Assembly (NCBI GenBank): GCA_025602915.1
Contig: JAHLJZ010000085.1
Coordinates: 34,039-98,038, forward strand
Source of the DNA: Paraphysoderma sedebokerense
Lineage: Eukaryota; Blastocladiomycota; Physodermatomycetes; Physodermatales; Physodermataceae
DNA length: 64,000 nt
Direction: 5' to 3'
In this document: positions 54,207 through 64,000 of the stretch, piece after piece
How positions within the stretch are numbered: the first letter of the stretch is position 1
How the letters are laid out: every line of letters begins with the position of its first letter
Notes under the pieces: generated by a model
Seen by the model: only the letters and a program-made list of their open reading frames with translations
What the model was told of the DNA's origin: nothing
The model's database searches: none
Translations under genes and position numbers: made by a program

Positions 54207-54773
54207 CGCAGTATCCGATACACTGTGAATATTCGAGAATCCTGCGGGGTAAAAACAACACCTAGGCGGAGTAGATTTTAACAAATGGAGGTATGTTTTT
54301 GTGATACCATTACGTGATGTCATTATGGTGGTAAGTCGATCTATCATTGTATCATCAAAATCGAATGCTTCGATCTGGACTTTTCGTTTGCTGAAGTGAC
54401 AACTCTTCCATCTAAATCTGCTTGCATATTGAAGAATCAAGGCTAATAATCATTGACAACGAAAAAGAGGTAGGCGGGATGAAAAACTTGCCCGCCTTCT
54501 AGATTGAGTTATCATACGGAGCCTTTGGTATTCTGTTACCATTGATGGACAGACACAAGAATTTTTTGCCTAGTATTGATGTGAATGTGGATGTTTGCAA
54601 CAAAGGTTTTACTGTTTGATGGGGTTTGGATATCATGATTGTCCGGAAGAACGGATTTTTTAAATTGTGCGGACGTCACTTGTCCATGTCTTCGCGCCTG
54701 CTCATAATACCAACCTAGAAACCGACATTCGCACATATATTTTGTCATCAATCATTTAGAGCACAATACTGCA
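54207..54773. other. Divergent promoter region
   Basis: Lies between the F-box/LRR gene (minus) and PSMG1 (plus). An open frame at 54536-54751 (minus) has no motif and could be a 5' exon or chance. Confidence 0.4.
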
Positions 54774-56118
54774 ATGGATTTAATGGAAATAGCCACCCGT
54801 TACCAACCATCCCGAGGGTACTACCTTGACGACTCGGACGATGTCGATTATACCACCGAATCACCCTCGGCCCAACTGATCGACCCAACTACACAAGCCA
54901 AATTTAGCTTCAGCACTGCAGCGTCGAAACCCATTCATTGTGATGTTCTCATAATTGGGTTCGACGTTGCTAGTGTGTACTTAAACGAGGTGGCAAGAGA
55001 CAACGAGAACTGTAAAGTTATTGGCCACATAGAGGTGGAAAGTGTCAAGGTCCGTCTTGCTATTTCTTTTGGGTTTTCTGTTGTATTCGAAGAATACATA
55101 ATGCTGTTTTCATATGACGATTGATGAAGGAAATACCGAAGCATTCTTTGGTATCCGAGATGCTGATGCTGTCTTGGTACATCCATGGGCCATTTTTTCT
55201 AACGACCTTGCGTTACTATCTCTATGCTTACGTGCCCACACCAGCCCTACGACATTCCAAGCAGCTTCTCAAAATCTACACATTCGTTATCGATTTCTTC
55301 TTTGCCGTCTTCCCAAAATCAAGAGATGATGAATACAGTGATTTTACCCGTTGTCGCTCAGAATATCGCCCCTGAACGTGCGGTTGCAATTGTCCAATCC
55401 CTGTTTGAAAATATTATTCCCCAAAAGTGCGATGACTTTGATTTTTAAGATCTCAGATTCACAAGTGACTGATTAAACTGCCCTTTGCTCACTTTTTCGA
55501 CATTACGTGGTTGCCAATGTAATAGAGTAATCGTTCTGAGCGCTCTTCCTTTGTCCGATTTGAAGATTACATCGGACGATATCGATAAAATAGAAACTTG
55601 CAATCTTTTCCAATTAGTTTCAGGGAATGCTAAACCATATGTAAGTCTATACTTGTCTCTTTCAAACTCTCAATCGTTATTTGCTACTGTTATTCTTTGC
55701 CGAGCCTAACCTAACGTGTTTGATACAACCAGCCGTCCTATCCGATTCTTCCAGCTCCAAACTTTGTAGATTCCCTTGTCGGTGCGATTCTTTCACACGT
55801 ATGTGTTCTGCCAAGTTTTAGCTTTACTTTCCTCCCTATTAACCAAAGAGTTCTCAATCTCTTCCATTCACCGATTTACATAAGTGTGAAATGTTTTCAA
55901 TAACCGCCAATGCATTTTTCATGATGCTTCCAACGGAATTCGGTTCTGTTCAGTACAGGCCTACAACTCTTGCGTCCCTCCGTCAATTGCTTAAACAAAC
56001 ACAGCTGGAGGATATAGTTCTTCCGGAAGAAAAAAATGACATGATAATACAAGACACATACAAGTTAGTATTGGGTAAAAGTATGGAAACTAGTTTGGGG
56101 AATCCATTGTATCTATAA
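54774..56118 (+). CDS. PSMG1: Proteasome assembly chaperone 1 (PSMG1/PAC1-like)
   Basis: Six exons (54774-55041, 55130-55176, 55326-55426, 55526-55640, 55733-55798, 55885-56118) give 276 residues. By colinear comparison with animal PSMG1: NTEAFFGIRDADAVL matches the STEAF strand, NIAPERAVAIVQSLFENI matches the AEDQ helix, VIVLSALPLSDLKI matches the T-strand, and LPAPNFVDSLVGAIL followed by SHCEMFSITANAFFMML matches the NIVHDLPAAVLSYC region. The chaperone guides assembly of the alpha ring of the 20S proteasome together with PSMG2. The donor of exon 1 is a weak GTGTCA and the exon 2/3 join may be shifted. Confidence 0.7.
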
Positions 56119-56365
56119 GTTTTGGCGATGTATTAAATGAAACGGGTTAAAGCAACAGAACTGAAAATCATAGTTTTATGTAATTTGTGGCATTCATTCC
56201 AACCTCGTTAAACGGGTATATTACAAACTCAGAATACAGACAACAACAGGAATCAAGAGACAGCTATGTAGACTAGACGAAGATAAATTTACAAATCAGG
56301 TAAATAAACATAATTGACGGTTTTAAAAAAATTTTGGTCTGATTTATAAATTTATTCGACGAATT

Positions 56366-59049
56366 TTAGTTCGAGTCTGTGAGCAGTACATTCGGAATAT
56401 CATGGTACAAGTACTATTTCACATGAAAAACCAAAAACGGTGGTTAGGATTTCAATAATTCGATGGTGAATAAATAAATATGGTGAAGATAGTAAGGAGA
56501 CACTCACGTTTCGGTATAACCCTCCCTTTTTCATTTCCAGAAAACACTTCATCTGAATTTCTTTCTGGAACCATACATTGTGTAAATCTGATTTTTGTGG
56601 AATATACTTTTGCACGATACGTCGTACGATAGACCATGCTTTTGTCGCGGATTCTGGGTGGTGTAGATGTGTGGATGGGGGGTTAGAAAGTGGAGGGGAA
56701 GCGTATAAATCAAGAGCTCGAATGAGACGGTGAAGGTGGGAGTGGATGGTGGTATGATGGGATTTGAGGTAAACCTGTGTATTTATGTCACGTATAGAAA
56801 TAAATTGGTCAGTTTAGGATAAACGGATCGTATTAAGGAAAGGGAAAGGGAAAGGGAAAGAAATATTGACCTCTTCGATATTATCCGTCACGATACAACT
56901 GCCGTTCAAGACGTTGACTAATTTGAATCCCAACTCTTGGTTTGATTCCACCGTGGACCGATGGATCCTTACGCCTCCAAAATCTCGAACGATGAAACCA
57001 AGTATCGAGTAGCCGTTGAACGATGGTGTATCGGAAGACAAAGAGGAAGTAGGTGCGACACGAAGAATCATATTTTGACTGTGACTTTCGAATGCAAAAC
57101 CGCAATGCAGGAGTGGTGGAATAATGGCGTTTAATAGGTGAGTTGCGTAGCTATCGGTCGTGACAAAAGTAATTAAATATTCCAAGACTAGGGTTAGTGA
57201 TTTTGAAAGGATCGATGTAAAGAACAAGATGGTAACTGTCATCGCATACCATTCAAGAAACTCTAGTTTCTTTTCCACAGTATCCAAGCCAAACAAGTTT
57301 ACCACTCTTGCCGCGTCGGTATCCATACCTTCAACACCTACCGCCCGTTCTACCAAGGCCGCACACACAATGTTCTGTTCACCCTCGATTCGTTCATTTT
57401 TGACTAGCTGCTGATCAAACGTTACACCTTGAAATTCAGGGTCTGTCCGGAAAATACATCCCGCTACTTTAACTTGTTCCCCCACAATTGGTGTAGGTAG
57501 AATACCAACCGACGCAATTTCTTTTGTTACCTTCAACGGTTTCGTTGTTGCCACCGATTTTGTAAATACCGCCGACTCTGAATTCGCCATTGAAATTACA
57601 AAATCTACAGAACGAGAAGAACAATACTGTATGACTTTTTCTGCCAACTCTGATATGATGGGTCCATTGTGAACGCTGTAATGACTAATGGTTCTTAAAG
57701 CAGATGTGGTGACTACACTCAACGATAATTTTAAATGGTATCCCTTCAGCACATCAGATATGGGGGAAACAGTTCGTAAACTCGCTTGTGGTAATGCAGG
57801 AATTTGATTTTGAAGGGTATAAAACTGGATATTGAGAAACTCGCAAAGGGATTGGATCGGTTTTTGTTGAGTGGAGTGGTAAGGAAGGAGAATGTGGGTC
57901 TGTGGTAGATCTATTTTGAGCGTTTTGATTAGATGGGGGTGAATGTGGGTGAGGTAGGTACCGTGAGCGTGAACGGAGGACGAAGGAAGAATGCAGAATC
58001 GAATAAAAGTATGGTATGCGAGAGTTTTCGGGATGTCAGTGGGTAATAGAGGGTGCATTGGTAACCGAGTTCGATGCATCTTTTGATAGATAATAAATAT
58101 GAATGAATGTTCCTTCAAATCAATAGAACGAATTAAAAAGGCCAAACCGGATGACTTCCATGACCTTCAATCAGACTTTGCTCCCATTCCCATGACGATG
58201 ACTCAATAGTAGGCTCCATATTTCTAAACCTGTAGAGCTCCGCTATTTCAATAACAAACATAATTCAATGTTAAAATACCATTGGTGCACCATATAAGGA
58301 AAGAAGCAAGTACCTTGATTTTCCACAGAACTTTGCAACTCTGTGGCAATCTTCTCGGACATTTCATGATTCCAGTCACACCATTTAGCTACCATTCCTA
58401 TAATACCCACCGGAGCCAAACATTCTCTCAAACCAGGCAACATATGTTCATTGGTTTCAACAGTTCTCTCTCCATTGCCAATGTACGAATTTTGTACCGA
58501 ACCGTTACAACCGTTCTGTTTCCCGCCATTTGCATGACCAAGGTGTACCCCATCTTTTTTATCGAAATTCGAGGCTCCATCCCCGCCGAAATGGTACACC
58601 GTTGAAATAAAGTCTTCCGGATCGATATACTTTATCTTTTGAACCGTTTCTATACCATTCCTCGTTTCCACCTCAACGTTATCAAAATACGGTAAACTTT
58701 TCAACGGAACCAACAGTCCTTCCGTTACTTCACCATTTTTTGTTTTTGTCCCCTGTATGCCATTTATTTTTTCATCCGCATGGAAACAAACGACCCAAAA
58801 TGAATAGTCAAATTCATGTAGAATTTCGTCAAGTTGGTTTAATTGAGTCGAGTTGAGGAATGAAGATTTTAGCAAGTAACCATGAATAATTCCTTCATTG
58901 ATGAGTGCGGCTATCAATCGTCTCGTCGTTGCGAATTGTGCTTTTCGGTTAGCCAAGTCGGAGTTTGATGTCAGAGATAAAGTGTGGGTTGTTGCATTCG
59001 TTTTACTAACAGTTGGCGTTAATAGTTGCGGTGTAGGGAGCGGGGCCAT
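56366..59049 (-). CDS. NIS siderophore synthetase (IucA/IucC family), rhizoferrin-synthetase-like
   Basis: Six exons (59049-58280, 58229-58148, 58079-57250, 57150-56871, 56774-56508, 56413-56366) give 758 residues. Family features: RRLIAALINEGII at the start, a nucleotide-binding EGHGSHPMHRTR (family EGHxxHPxxKxR), THLLNAIIPPLLHCGFAFES then HSQN, FIVRDFGGVRIH, and the C-terminal FQKEIQMKCFLEMKKGGLYRN. The enzymes adenylate citrate and condense it with amines to make carboxylate siderophores such as rhizoferrin, known from Mucorales, so it probably supports iron uptake. No NRPS or transporter gene lies next to it. The 48-nt last exon, YLYHDIPNVLL, is less certain. Confidence 0.85.
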
Positions 59050-59585
59050 TTGCGGTGTCTTATTCAATGTCAAAGAAGGGAATTTAAGATAACTATATAT
59101 GTAATTCCTGGAAAATTCAACGTTGACTTGTACAGATTAAAAATATTGCGAAAACGTTTGAAGAAAGCCAGTTCGATAAGTCAGCTATTGTCTGTTGGCA
59201 GTCACGGCGACAATCGTGATTCGCGCGTTAAATTAAACACATTTTCGGTCCCTCGAATGTGGATTTGGAAGGAGGCGAGGAATTCCGATCAAGGACGTTG
59301 GCTATTAATTATATTACTATTGGTCAAAGTGTGTATGTTTGCGACTCATCTCTGTATTGAGTGGTAAACTTTCATGTATGTCCCTCTTATGTATTTGTCA
59401 GGTTATTGTCTGAAAAATTTACATACATACATATTTGCTCTATATCCTACCCTACAGTTGGAAAGTCCAAATCAACTATAATTTACAAAAAGTTCAATAG
59501 TAGATAGAAGGAAAATTGTAGTGAAATAATTTAAGTTCTGGCGGCTGCGCTCAACAAAATAGAACTCTGAATTAATTCGTGTCCT
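59050..59585. other. Intergenic region
   Basis: 5' flank of the siderophore synthetase gene and 3' flank of the fusion gene. Nothing else recognised. Confidence 0.5.
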
Positions 59586-61330
59586 CTACCCAACAAGACC
59601 ACCTCCAACTTGCAAATTCAATACCTCTTCTTCGTTTAGGGGTACTTCTTGCTTTAGTTTCTCTTTTCCTTTTCCCTTTGTGAGATCATTCTCTGTGATA
59701 TCAAACCAAAAACCTTCATCTCTTGTGCCATTAGCCGACGCTTTCATGGCGGGTCCGTCTTTGCTCACCTGGCCCATCACAAAGTGTTCTCGACACACAC
59801 TGACGTACGTGTTTCCAATTTCAACCGAGGCACCTGTCGTTGTGACAGTGCCGGACTGTGAGACTCGGAGGTTCATGGTTGCCTTGCCTGATGCGGATTG
59901 GTTGTATCGGGAGAGGAGGATGCATTGATACCGAAAATGAGAATAAGTACGCATCATGTTAATCAGCCATAACGAGAATGGTATGATGATCGCAACAGAT
60001 ACTCACGGCCACAGTGACAAATTGTTTTTATCTCTACCAACTCATCCGCCAACGCCAGCAACAATGCACTGCCTGGGAACGGGTTACCCTGAAAATCAGT
60101 TCGCAACCCATAGCACAATATCGGGATATGAAAGTCGTGGAGGATGTGAAGAAGCTGATGAATCTGTGGGGAATGTAGAAATTGGGCTTCGTCGACTGTT
60201 TTCGTTTGGTGTCGTTAGATACGCGGTCAATCAGGCACTTGAAAGTAGTGAGGTCTTGCAGCGATGATACATACTTAAGAAACAAGCATACTTCTCGCCT
60301 GATTCAATCTGAGTTTTAATGTGTTGGTAGAAATCAAAATTTGCGTCGAATGTGACGGCGTCACTTTGCAATCCGATTCTCGATGTAATCTTGCCGACTC
60401 CATATCGGTCGTCAATAACAGGACACTGAATTCAGGTAGTCGTTTGTATAGAGGATTTATCATCGAACGTCGTAGTGTTAGCATATATGCAGAACTACAG
60501 ACATGAAAGAGTAGTTAAATACAAACAAATAACAAAACATTCATCCCCCGTTCCTGGTAATTGAATGCGCTCTGTAACAATGTCGTCGATTTACCGGCAT
60601 TCATGGCTGGTAGGTACGAAGTGTTCATATTGTATGACAAGGTAGGATATGAATAATTTAATATAAATTTCATCAACCAAACATCAAGGATAGCTTGTCG
60701 GCATACCACTGTAGTAAAAGTATAATTTAGCTCCGCCCCTGATCCGGGTAGACAGATGTAGGGTGGCATTCGGCGGTAACTCGATCGATAAATCTGTAGT
60801 CCGTTTTCGTATTGATGCAGCATGCAATCACATATTTATTGCATTTCAGGGTAAATGTATTGTAAATAGCGGAAATAACAGTAGAAATTTTGATGTCAGG
60901 TTCTGTTTACAATCTCGCGGAGTTGGTGCAAGTAAACACGTCGCCAACCGTGTGTATCAACAACCTATTCACGTTGCATGATAGCATATATTTGCAAAAG
61001 TCAAAGACTTACCGGCATTCAATATTTTCCCATTGTACGACAACACAAGACTGTCCTCCTCTATGCGATAGCCTGAGTATGTGTGATCGGGAGTAACAGG
61101 GACAAATGGCAAGTCGACGTGCAATTGAAGATTTGGAGGGGAGAGTGTAGGAGGTTTTGAAACAGTCAGCATGCACTCAGAGCGAGATGGTTGGGGGAAT
61201 GAAAGACGAGGCAAAGGAAGAGAGTACCGTGTCTCTGAATCCAGGCGAGTTTGATGGAAGCGGGGAGTGTGTGCGAAGGGAGGTTTAGGCAGGCGGTTCT
61301 GTTGGCAAAGTCTCTGACAAAGATCTGCAT
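59586..61330 (-). CDS. Ubiquitin-like domain fused to bacterial-type thymidine kinase
   Basis: Seven exons (61330-61228, 61072-61013, 60793-60707, 60606-60527, 60425-60239, 60195-60007, 59887-59586) give 335 residues. Residues 1-75 follow ubiquitin: [18 protein letters not shown] at the start, then [23 protein letters not shown] and the end [12 protein letters not shown]. Without a linker comes [16 protein letters not shown] (P-loop 84-91), then [36 protein letters not shown] (general base Glu175), [12 protein letters not shown], and a zinc site of C232, C234, C267 and H270. This is the E. coli Tdk type. Cleavage after RGG by a deubiquitinase would release the kinase beginning Ala-Lys. All phases agree; the 43-nt intron at 60238-60196 is the weakest. 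Confidence 0.85.
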
Positions 61331-61436
61331 AGTGCGTAGAGTGTGAGTATCCAGATAAGAGGGAGTGAGTTGTGTGTGTGAGACTTGAGAGGGATGTGCG
61401 GTTTTATTTAATATTAATTAAGCGTAGTAGTGGAAC

Positions 61437-61454
61437 CAGTGTTGTTACCTAACA
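61437..61454 (+). repeat. Left terminal inverted repeat of the hAT element
   Basis: 18 bp, CAGTGTTGTTACCTAACA; identical in reverse complement to 63983-64000. Confidence 0.9.
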
Positions 61455-61658
61455 ATTAACACGTTAATATATTTGTTAAGTTAATATGTTATTTAACATG
61501 GTAATTAACATTCCCAAGAGGTTAACACTATCATTAACAGTGCGTACATGTGACTATCACCATGGTAACCAAACAAGAGTTGACTACCTAGACCAACAGG
61601 CATCGCCGCAACTCTAGCCCTGTGGGAACCGGGAACAACTTCCGAATCATTTACTAAT

Positions 61659-63806
61659 TTGAATGCTATTTCGACATGTGCAGACGACAAAGACTTATAC
61701 AGGGCGCACAAATATCCTGTTATTTCTGGTCAAAAGAATAGATTAGCCAGTCATCTTCGCACTTGTAAGAATGTTACTCAGTCAGTCAAAGATCAATATC
61801 GTATTCTGTCGAAACGAAACGCGGAAAACGAATGTCCTGATGATACCTCACAGTTTTCCTCTTCAGCCACTGCTTCTGAATTTGATTACACCAAGAGACG
61901 AAAACTGACGCAATCACATCTATCACTTATCCGAGTCAACGATACCGTACTTACCAAAGAGGAGCGACGACTGTTCCATAATCAAGTACTAAAAGGCACA
62001 ATTGCCGGAGGGTTACCTTTTCGATGGGTTGAGCACAGTGAATGTAAAAAAATGTTCTCAATGGTTCGACAACAAGCAAAATTACCAAGTCGGCAGCACC
62101 TTGCGGGGCGTGTCCTTAACAGGGTTTACGAGGAGGCGCAGGAGAGTGATTTAAAAGCTTTGCGCGATTGTGATGGATTGACTGTTGCGTTTGATGGGTG
62201 GAATAATGTACGGCGTGAGCATTTAATGGCCGTGGTGGTGATCACAGAGAATGGCGATAGTGTGATTTTGAGGGTTGAGGATGTGTCAGTGAGGCGAAAA
62301 GATGGGGAGACCTGTGAAGTGATTATGAAAGAGGTGTTGCAGGATTTGGTGGAGATGGAATTGCGTCAAAAGGTTGTAGGAATTGTGAGTGACGCTGGAT
62401 CAGACTGTAAGAAGGGCAGGAGACTCATTGTTGAAGCCCATCCCGAACTGCTTTCCGTCGATTGCTTACCACACCAATGGAACCTCCTCGTTGCGGACGT
62501 CTTCAAAGCACTTCCCTCCCTCAGATCCATCGCCGCAGATTCAGTTTCAGTCATAAACTGGTTCAACAATCATTCACGGCCGCTTGGTTACCTCCGCATG
62601 GAGCAGCGAAACCAGTACAACAAAGAAATCATCCTTCATCTTCCCTGCGCTACACGCTGGGGAACTCACGAAAAAGCGTCATCGTCGCTCCTCGCATCAG
62701 CTGCTGCCATCCAAATCGTCGTGGCCAGTAAATACGACTTGCTGATGTCGTGTGTTTCAGCCAATGCTAGACAAAAAGCCATCGAAGTTTTAGATCTGGT
62801 TCAAAATCGTCAGTTTTGGAGGGACCTTGAGAAATTCAATTTTATATTTCGACCCTTAACTGCCCTTATCAACATCTGTCAGTCTGATGATTGTAGACTT
62901 GACACAGCCCTGGAATCGATGGCAAAACTGAGCAAATTCCTCAAAAATCCTCCTCCCCCGGACTCCCCTGACCATGTCAAATTCGACTCCCATATAATGA
63001 CCACATTATCAGCATGCCTCGATAAGAGATGGAAGGCCATGGATCAGGTAATTTTTATTTGCTCTTACTGCCTCAATCCATTGAATTTGAACGCACCACA
63101 CGTCCGGAAGAATGACGAACCTTGGAACGTCGGCACCATGGTCACCTTATTGAGATATCTCCATCTTCGATTGTACAACGTAAAATGTGAACGACTCTTC
63201 CCCGAATTCACTAAGTATTATCAACAACGCGCCACTCTCTTTCAACCTGATGCCATCAAGTCTTTTTGTACGGATGCAACAAATACACGCGAATGGTGGA
63301 AGGTGGTGGCGACGGAGGTCCCTAATTTAGCTAAACTTGCGCTTCACCTCTCCGCCTTCACCCCTCATTCCGCCGCTGTAGAGCGCATCTTTAGCTCCAT
63401 GGGTCATATTCACAGTCGCCGGAGGAACAAGTTGGGAAATGAGAAAGTGATGAAGATGACAAAGATTAAGACAACATTGATGCGGGAGCAAAAGGCGAAG
63501 AGGGAACAAGAAGAGGCATTGTCAGTGATAGGTTCGACGTTGGTGGAGGATGAGACAGCGGAGGAGGGTGGTAGTTTGGATTTAGACGACGTCGACGACG
63601 ACCTTCAGCCGATATCAACAGCACAGGAATGGGAGGCGGAAGTGCAAGCCTGGATGGGAATGTTGGATGAAAATGAGACTGAAGATCCACAGTATTTTGA
63701 GAACATCGTTGTGGATGACGCTTTTATGAAGGAAACGGTGAAAACGAAGTGGAAATTAGAGGAATTATTTGACTTTAGCACTTTACCACCCATAGTGATG
63801 GAATAG
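61659..63806 (+). CDS. hAT transposase
   Basis: An open frame of over 700 codons; coding sequence continues upstream to about 61618 (LWEPGTTSESF), where a splice acceptor CTCTAG precedes it, so the true start is probably in an upstream exon I could not place. A BED-like zinc finger begins the protein (CADDKDLYRAHKYPVISG then LASHLRTC). Catalytic landmarks are GLTVAFDGWNNV (first Asp), VGIVSDAGSDCKKG (second Asp), and the C-terminal hAT dimerisation block HSAAVERIFSSMGHIHSRRR with Glu. No frameshift or stop interrupts it. A possible intron at the CAG-GTAATT near 63049 is rejected because the reading is conserved through it. Confidence 0.88.
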   Translation: MNAISTCADDKDLYRAHKYPVISGQKNRLASHLRTCKNVTQSVKDQYRILSKRNAENECPDDTSQFSSSATASEFDYTKRRKLTQSHLSLIRVNDTVLTKEERRLFHNQVLKGTIAGGLPFRWVEHSECKKMFSMVRQQAKLPSRQHLAGRVLNRVYEEAQESDLKALRDCDGLTVAFDGWNNVRREHLMAVVVITENGDSVILRVEDVSVRRKDGETCEVIMKEVLQDLVEMELRQKVVGIVSDAGSDCKKGRRLIVEAHPELLSVDCLPHQWNLLVADVFKALPSLRSIAADSVSVINWFNNHSRPLGYLRMEQRNQYNKEIILHLPCATRWGTHEKASSSLLASAAAIQIVVASKYDLLMSCVSANARQKAIEVLDLVQNRQFWRDLEKFNFIFRPLTALINICQSDDCRLDTALESMAKLSKFLKNPPPPDSPDHVKFDSHIMTTLSACLDKRWKAMDQVIFICSYCLNPLNLNAPHVRKNDEPWNVGTMVTLLRYLHLRLYNVKCERLFPEFTKYYQQRATLFQPDAIKSFCTDATNTREWWKVVATEVPNLAKLALHLSAFTPHSAAVERIFSSMGHIHSRRRNKLGNEKVMKMTKIKTTLMREQKAKREQEEALSVIGSTLVEDETAEEGGSLDLDDVDDDLQPISTAQEWEAEVQAWMGMLDENETEDPQYFENIVVDDAFMKETVKTKWKLEELFDFSTLPPIVME

Positions 63807-63982
63807 TTGTTGATTTATTATTTCTGCAGTATTCCCTCTGCATGGCTTTGGAGTTTGTACTATCTGCTGCATGTTTTCCTTAAATTTTAAATGAATGTGT
63901 GGTAAATTCGAGCTTAACATGCCTTAACACGTTAATTAACAGCTGGATTTTGTTAACAATATGTTAGGTTGATTTTCCCACG

Positions 63983-64000
63983 TGTTAGGTAACAACACTG
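63983..64000 (-). repeat. Right terminal inverted repeat of the hAT element
   Basis: The reverse complement of this 18-bp end reads CAGTGTTGTTACCTAACA. It is the end of the window, so the right target-site duplication cannot be seen. Confidence 0.9.

Larger units (their letters stand above)
61437..64000 (+). mobile_element. Complete hAT-family DNA transposon
   Basis: The ends are perfect 18-bp inverted repeats: CAGTGTTGTTACCTAACA at 61437-61454 and its reverse complement at 63983-64000, the last base of the window. The element is 2564 bp and carries one long open frame. Just inside both ends are AT-rich copies of AACACGTTAAT, typical of subterminal transposase-binding sites. The 8 bases to the left, AGTGGAAC (61429-61436), should be the target-site copy; the matching right copy is outside the window. 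The intact frame and identical ends suggest recent activity. Confidence 0.9.

Noticed and set aside
60279-60296. Possible 18-nt intron in the thymidine kinase (GTATGC...TTAAG)
   Set aside because: Far too short for a spliceosomal intron; reading straight through keeps the frame open up to the 43-nt intron.
60823-61214. Long minus-strand frames beginning MLHQYENG and MPRLSFPQ
   Set aside because: They read through introns. Splicing at the GT/AG sites gives the ubiquitin-like and P-loop segments instead, which match known families throughout.
63049-63090. Candidate intron starting CAG-GTAATT in the hAT transposase
   Set aside because: The open frame across it reads like the expected hAT helix (VIFICSYCLNPLN), so it is coding.

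Overview
The window is nuclear DNA of an intron-rich, moderately AT-rich fungus. Nearly every gene is broken by short GT-AG introns of about 43-190 nt, and the genes are packed closely on both strands. An exon-junction protein (Mago), muskelin, a CHID1-type GH18 protein, a siderophore synthetase of the rhizoferrin-synthetase family, and secreted tyrosinase and GPI-anchored proteins together suggest an early-diverging filamentous lineage such as Mucoromycota. The species is not determined. I rebuilt the gene models by hand from splice sites, reading-frame phase and remembered family motifs; no transcript or database was consulted. I saw no rRNA, tRNA or CRISPR array.

Layout. 0.1-3.8 kb: an EST1/SMG-type gene. 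4.4-10.9 kb: a tandem duplication of a secreted, probably GPI-anchored cysteine-rich protein with its promoter; the copies are separated by decayed transposon sequence. 11-24 kb: Mago nashi, a coiled-coil protein, three proteins I could not name, the COX assembly factor PET191/COA5, and an 874-residue protein with SUMO-interaction-like motifs. 24-32 kb: a secreted Dabb-domain protein, CHID1, a membrane-anchored tyrosinase, and a small membrane protein. 32-43 kb: muskelin, kinetochore NNF1, an F-box protein, and a bHLH factor. 43-56 kb: DEAD-box helicase MAK5, autophagy protein ATG18, a GAF/PAS protein with a degenerate nucleotide-cyclase domain, an F-box/LRR protein, and proteasome chaperone PSMG1. 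56-64 kb: a NIS siderophore synthetase, a ubiquitin-like/thymidine kinase fusion, and a complete hAT DNA transposon that ends at the last base of the window.

The standout is the gene at 59586-61330 (minus strand). Its spliced product begins with a 75-residue domain that aligns end to end with ubiquitin, from MQIFV to a terminal RGG. It continues without a linker into a bacterial-type thymidine kinase. Fungi are generally thought to lack thymidine kinase, and I know of no described ubiquitin-kinase fusion of this kind. A hAT element sits 106 bp upstream of its start codon. Second in interest is the probable pseudo-cyclase at 48718-52360. It shares a short divergent promoter, carrying three CACGTG boxes, with ATG18, and the window also encodes a bHLH protein of the CACGTG-binding class.

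Functional themes are RNA surveillance and processing (EST1/SMG, Mago, MAK5), kinetochore and ubiquitin/proteasome biology (NNF1, two F-box proteins, muskelin, PSMG1, the ubiquitin-like fusion), autophagy (ATG18), and secreted or cell-surface functions (GPI proteins, Dabb, tyrosinase, CHID1). There is no sign that these form one pathway; this looks like ordinary fungal gene order.
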